A stretch of 6,377 nucleotides of DNA from an uncultured Chloroflexota bacterium. Lineage in GTDB: Bacteria; Chloroflexota; Dehalococcoidia; UBA3495. This document shows positions 5,365-6,377 of the stretch, in pieces. Where the stretch lies: the NCBI GenBank assembly GCA_913052545.1, contig CAJXEF010000122.1, positions 1 to 6,377 of the forward strand, given 5' to 3'. Under the pieces are notes generated by a model, which had not been told where the DNA came from, ran no database searches, and worked only from the letters and a program-made list of their open reading frames with translations. How positions within the stretch are numbered: the stretch's first letter is position 1; each line of letters starts with the position of its first letter. The translations under genes were made by a program, and so were the position numbers.

Positions 5365-6377
5365 CTAGTCAGCTGTTGTGGTGGCTTTGTCTTCTATTTT
5401 CTGATTAGTTGCCGGATCAACTTCGAATGGACTGGATAAGCCCAGTTCATCTCCGATTTCTCTAACTGCAGGGAGTACCTCTTCGCCCATAAGCCTCAGA
5501 CTGCGCATTTGGTCTTCGTGGGACATAGCGCCATCGCCATCCCAGAAGAAGACGCTGCCGGGTCTTAGGTACTCGAGCACCTCTCTGATTTTAGGGATGA
5601 CAGTTTTGGGTGTACCAGTGATGATAGTGTTATCCGCTACCTGGTCTTCAAAGGGCCTACGGTTAGTCCCGAATCGACCCGCTGGTCCGAAAGCCGTGGC
5701 GGACAGCCGGCGTGAGGTCCTTGATGTATGACCGGGCAGATTCATTATGGCAGGATTTACTTGCCCTTCATTACCGGCCAAGAAGGGGTTGCTCACCCCT
5801 GATAGGTACTTGCGCCCAACTTCTTCGGCTTTCTCTTCAGTTTCATCTACATGAACTTTCCACAGGTAAGCAACATTTTGGGTGCCAGATTCATATCCTA
5901 GTTCAGCTGCGGTATCGTGGTACAGCTGGAAAGCTTCCTTGGTCGGTTCTAATTTAGTTGCGAGAAGTACTAGTGGATATCTATGGGCTGCTGTCCATTT
6001 GACGGTTTCCACACTTACTGTTGATGGTATCCATATCTGTGGATGGGGTTGCTGCAAGGGACGAGCCCACGGATTAACGTATCTATAATGGTAATGCTTC
6101 CCTTCCCATCGGAATGGACCCGGATCACTCCAGGCTTTGATGATAAAGTCATGGGCTTCTTCAAACCGTTCCCTATTGAAGTGAGGAGGCGAATTGTGTG
6201 CGTAGCTTTCTCGACCCCCTCCTCTAACGAAGCCAGAAACCAGTCTGCCGTGCGAAATCATATCTATCATGGCTAATTGTTCTGCTAGCCATAAAGGATC
6301 ATCCCAGATGGGCAACACATTCCCGAGTATTATGATCTTGGCTTTATTAGTAATTCGAGCCAAGATTGATGCTCCCA
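5365..6377 (-). CDS. LLM class flavin-dependent oxidoreductase, N terminus beyond the window
   Basis: A luciferase-like monooxygenase or oxidoreductase, of a different subgroup from the one at 3125-4012. The visible 336 residues begin GASILARITNKAK and continue in frame to the right edge. A TTG at 6361-6363 could be read as a start but is almost certainly internal, because the first barrel strands (roughly 60-75 residues by family length) are missing. Seen, numbered from the first visible residue: LGNVLPIWDDPLWLAEQLAM (17-36), followed directly by IDMISHGRLVSGFVRGGGRE (37-56). These match the LLM strand that normally reads GN.LP..P...AE..A.LD.LS.GR...G. Further on come the PQIWIPST and GTPKTVIPKIREVLEYLRPG segments, the latter typical of this family's C-terminal part. 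Flavin (FMN) is the likely cofactor. The protein ends in a short Thr/Ala tail. It converges on the Gal80-like gene across a strong hairpin. Its promoter and any operon partners upstream lie outside the window, and its substrate is unknown. Confidence 0.93.
   Translation of the reverse strand, partial: GASILARITNKAKIIILGNVLPIWDDPLWLAEQLAMIDMISHGRLVSGFVRGGGRESYAHNSPPHFNRERFEEAHDFIIKAWSDPGPFRWEGKHYHYRYVNPWARPLQQPHPQIWIPSTVSVETVKWTAAHRYPLVLLATKLEPTKEAFQLYHDTAAELGYESGTQNVAYLWKVHVDETEEKAEEVGRKYLSGVSNPFLAGNEGQVNPAIMNLPGHTSRTSRRLSATAFGPAGRFGTNRRPFEDQVADNTIITGTPKTVIPKIREVLEYLRPGSVFFWDGDGAMSHEDQMRSLRLMGEEVLPAVREIGDELGLSSPFEVDPATNQKIEDKATTTAD

Noticed and set aside
5712..6276. Three short + strand frames opposite the second LLM gene
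   Set aside because: All overlap a continuous, family-consistent coding sequence on the - strand and have unremarkable translations.
6361..6363. TTG as the start of the right-hand LLM gene
   Set aside because: The frame stays open to the window edge, and the family's first barrel strands are missing. The gene is truncated by the window, not short.
1..6377. CRISPR array, insertion sequence, prophage, toxin-antitoxin or tRNA/rRNA genes
   Set aside because: I saw no regularly spaced repeats, terminal inverted repeats, transposase motifs or cloverleaf patterns. Apart from the leader at 1-111, nearly all sequence is accounted for by five genes with gaps under 190 bp.

Overview
The window reads as an ordinary bacterial chromosome segment of low to middling GC (about 43-45 % by eye). 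It holds five protein-coding genes and no sign of mobile elements, CRISPR, rRNA or tRNA. The best taxonomic hint is a combination of features. The SecA carries an insertion in nucleotide-binding domain 1 and ends in a SEC-C zinc motif. Two different luciferase-like (LLM) flavin/F420 oxidoreductases flank a Gal80-like Gfo/Idh/MocA protein. That mix recalls Chloroflexota, especially Dehalococcoidia/SAR202-type genomes, whose LLM monooxygenase families are strongly expanded. This is an inference from remembered family patterns, not a search result.

Layout from left to right. (1) 1-111 is a leader with a perfect 8-bp inverted repeat lying over a possible promoter. (2) 112-330 (+) is a 72-residue YHS-domain protein, probably metal binding. 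(3) 336-2957 (-) is a complete secA, the Sec translocase ATPase; its stop codon lies 5 bp from that of the YHS gene, so the two genes converge almost end to end. (4) 2958-3124 is a secA leader with a weak promoter candidate. (5) 3125-4012 (-) is a complete LLM oxidoreductase of the Rv2161c-like, F420-type group, with a GTG start and a strong ribosome binding site. (6) 4013-4195 is a divergent intergenic region with a good promoter candidate for the LLM gene and an operator-like repeat cluster. (7) 4196-5296 (+) is a Gfo/Idh/MocA protein in which the usual EKP lysine motif reads EWP, as in the Gal80-like branch. (8) 5312-5342 is a perfect 13-bp hairpin, probably a bidirectional terminator. (9) 5365-6377 (-) is a second LLM oxidoreductase whose N-terminal part lies beyond the right edge.

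secA is the housekeeping anchor. The three oxidoreductases to its right look like accessory catabolic genes: two predicted flavin/F420-dependent oxygenases or dehydrogenases around one NAD(P)-binding sugar- or polyol-type dehydrogenase or sensor. The divergent gene pair (LLM and Gal80-like) may share a regulatory region. No substrate can be named from the sequence. I found no clear novel multi-gene system; the most interesting points are the EWP substitution and the two operator-like repeat structures.
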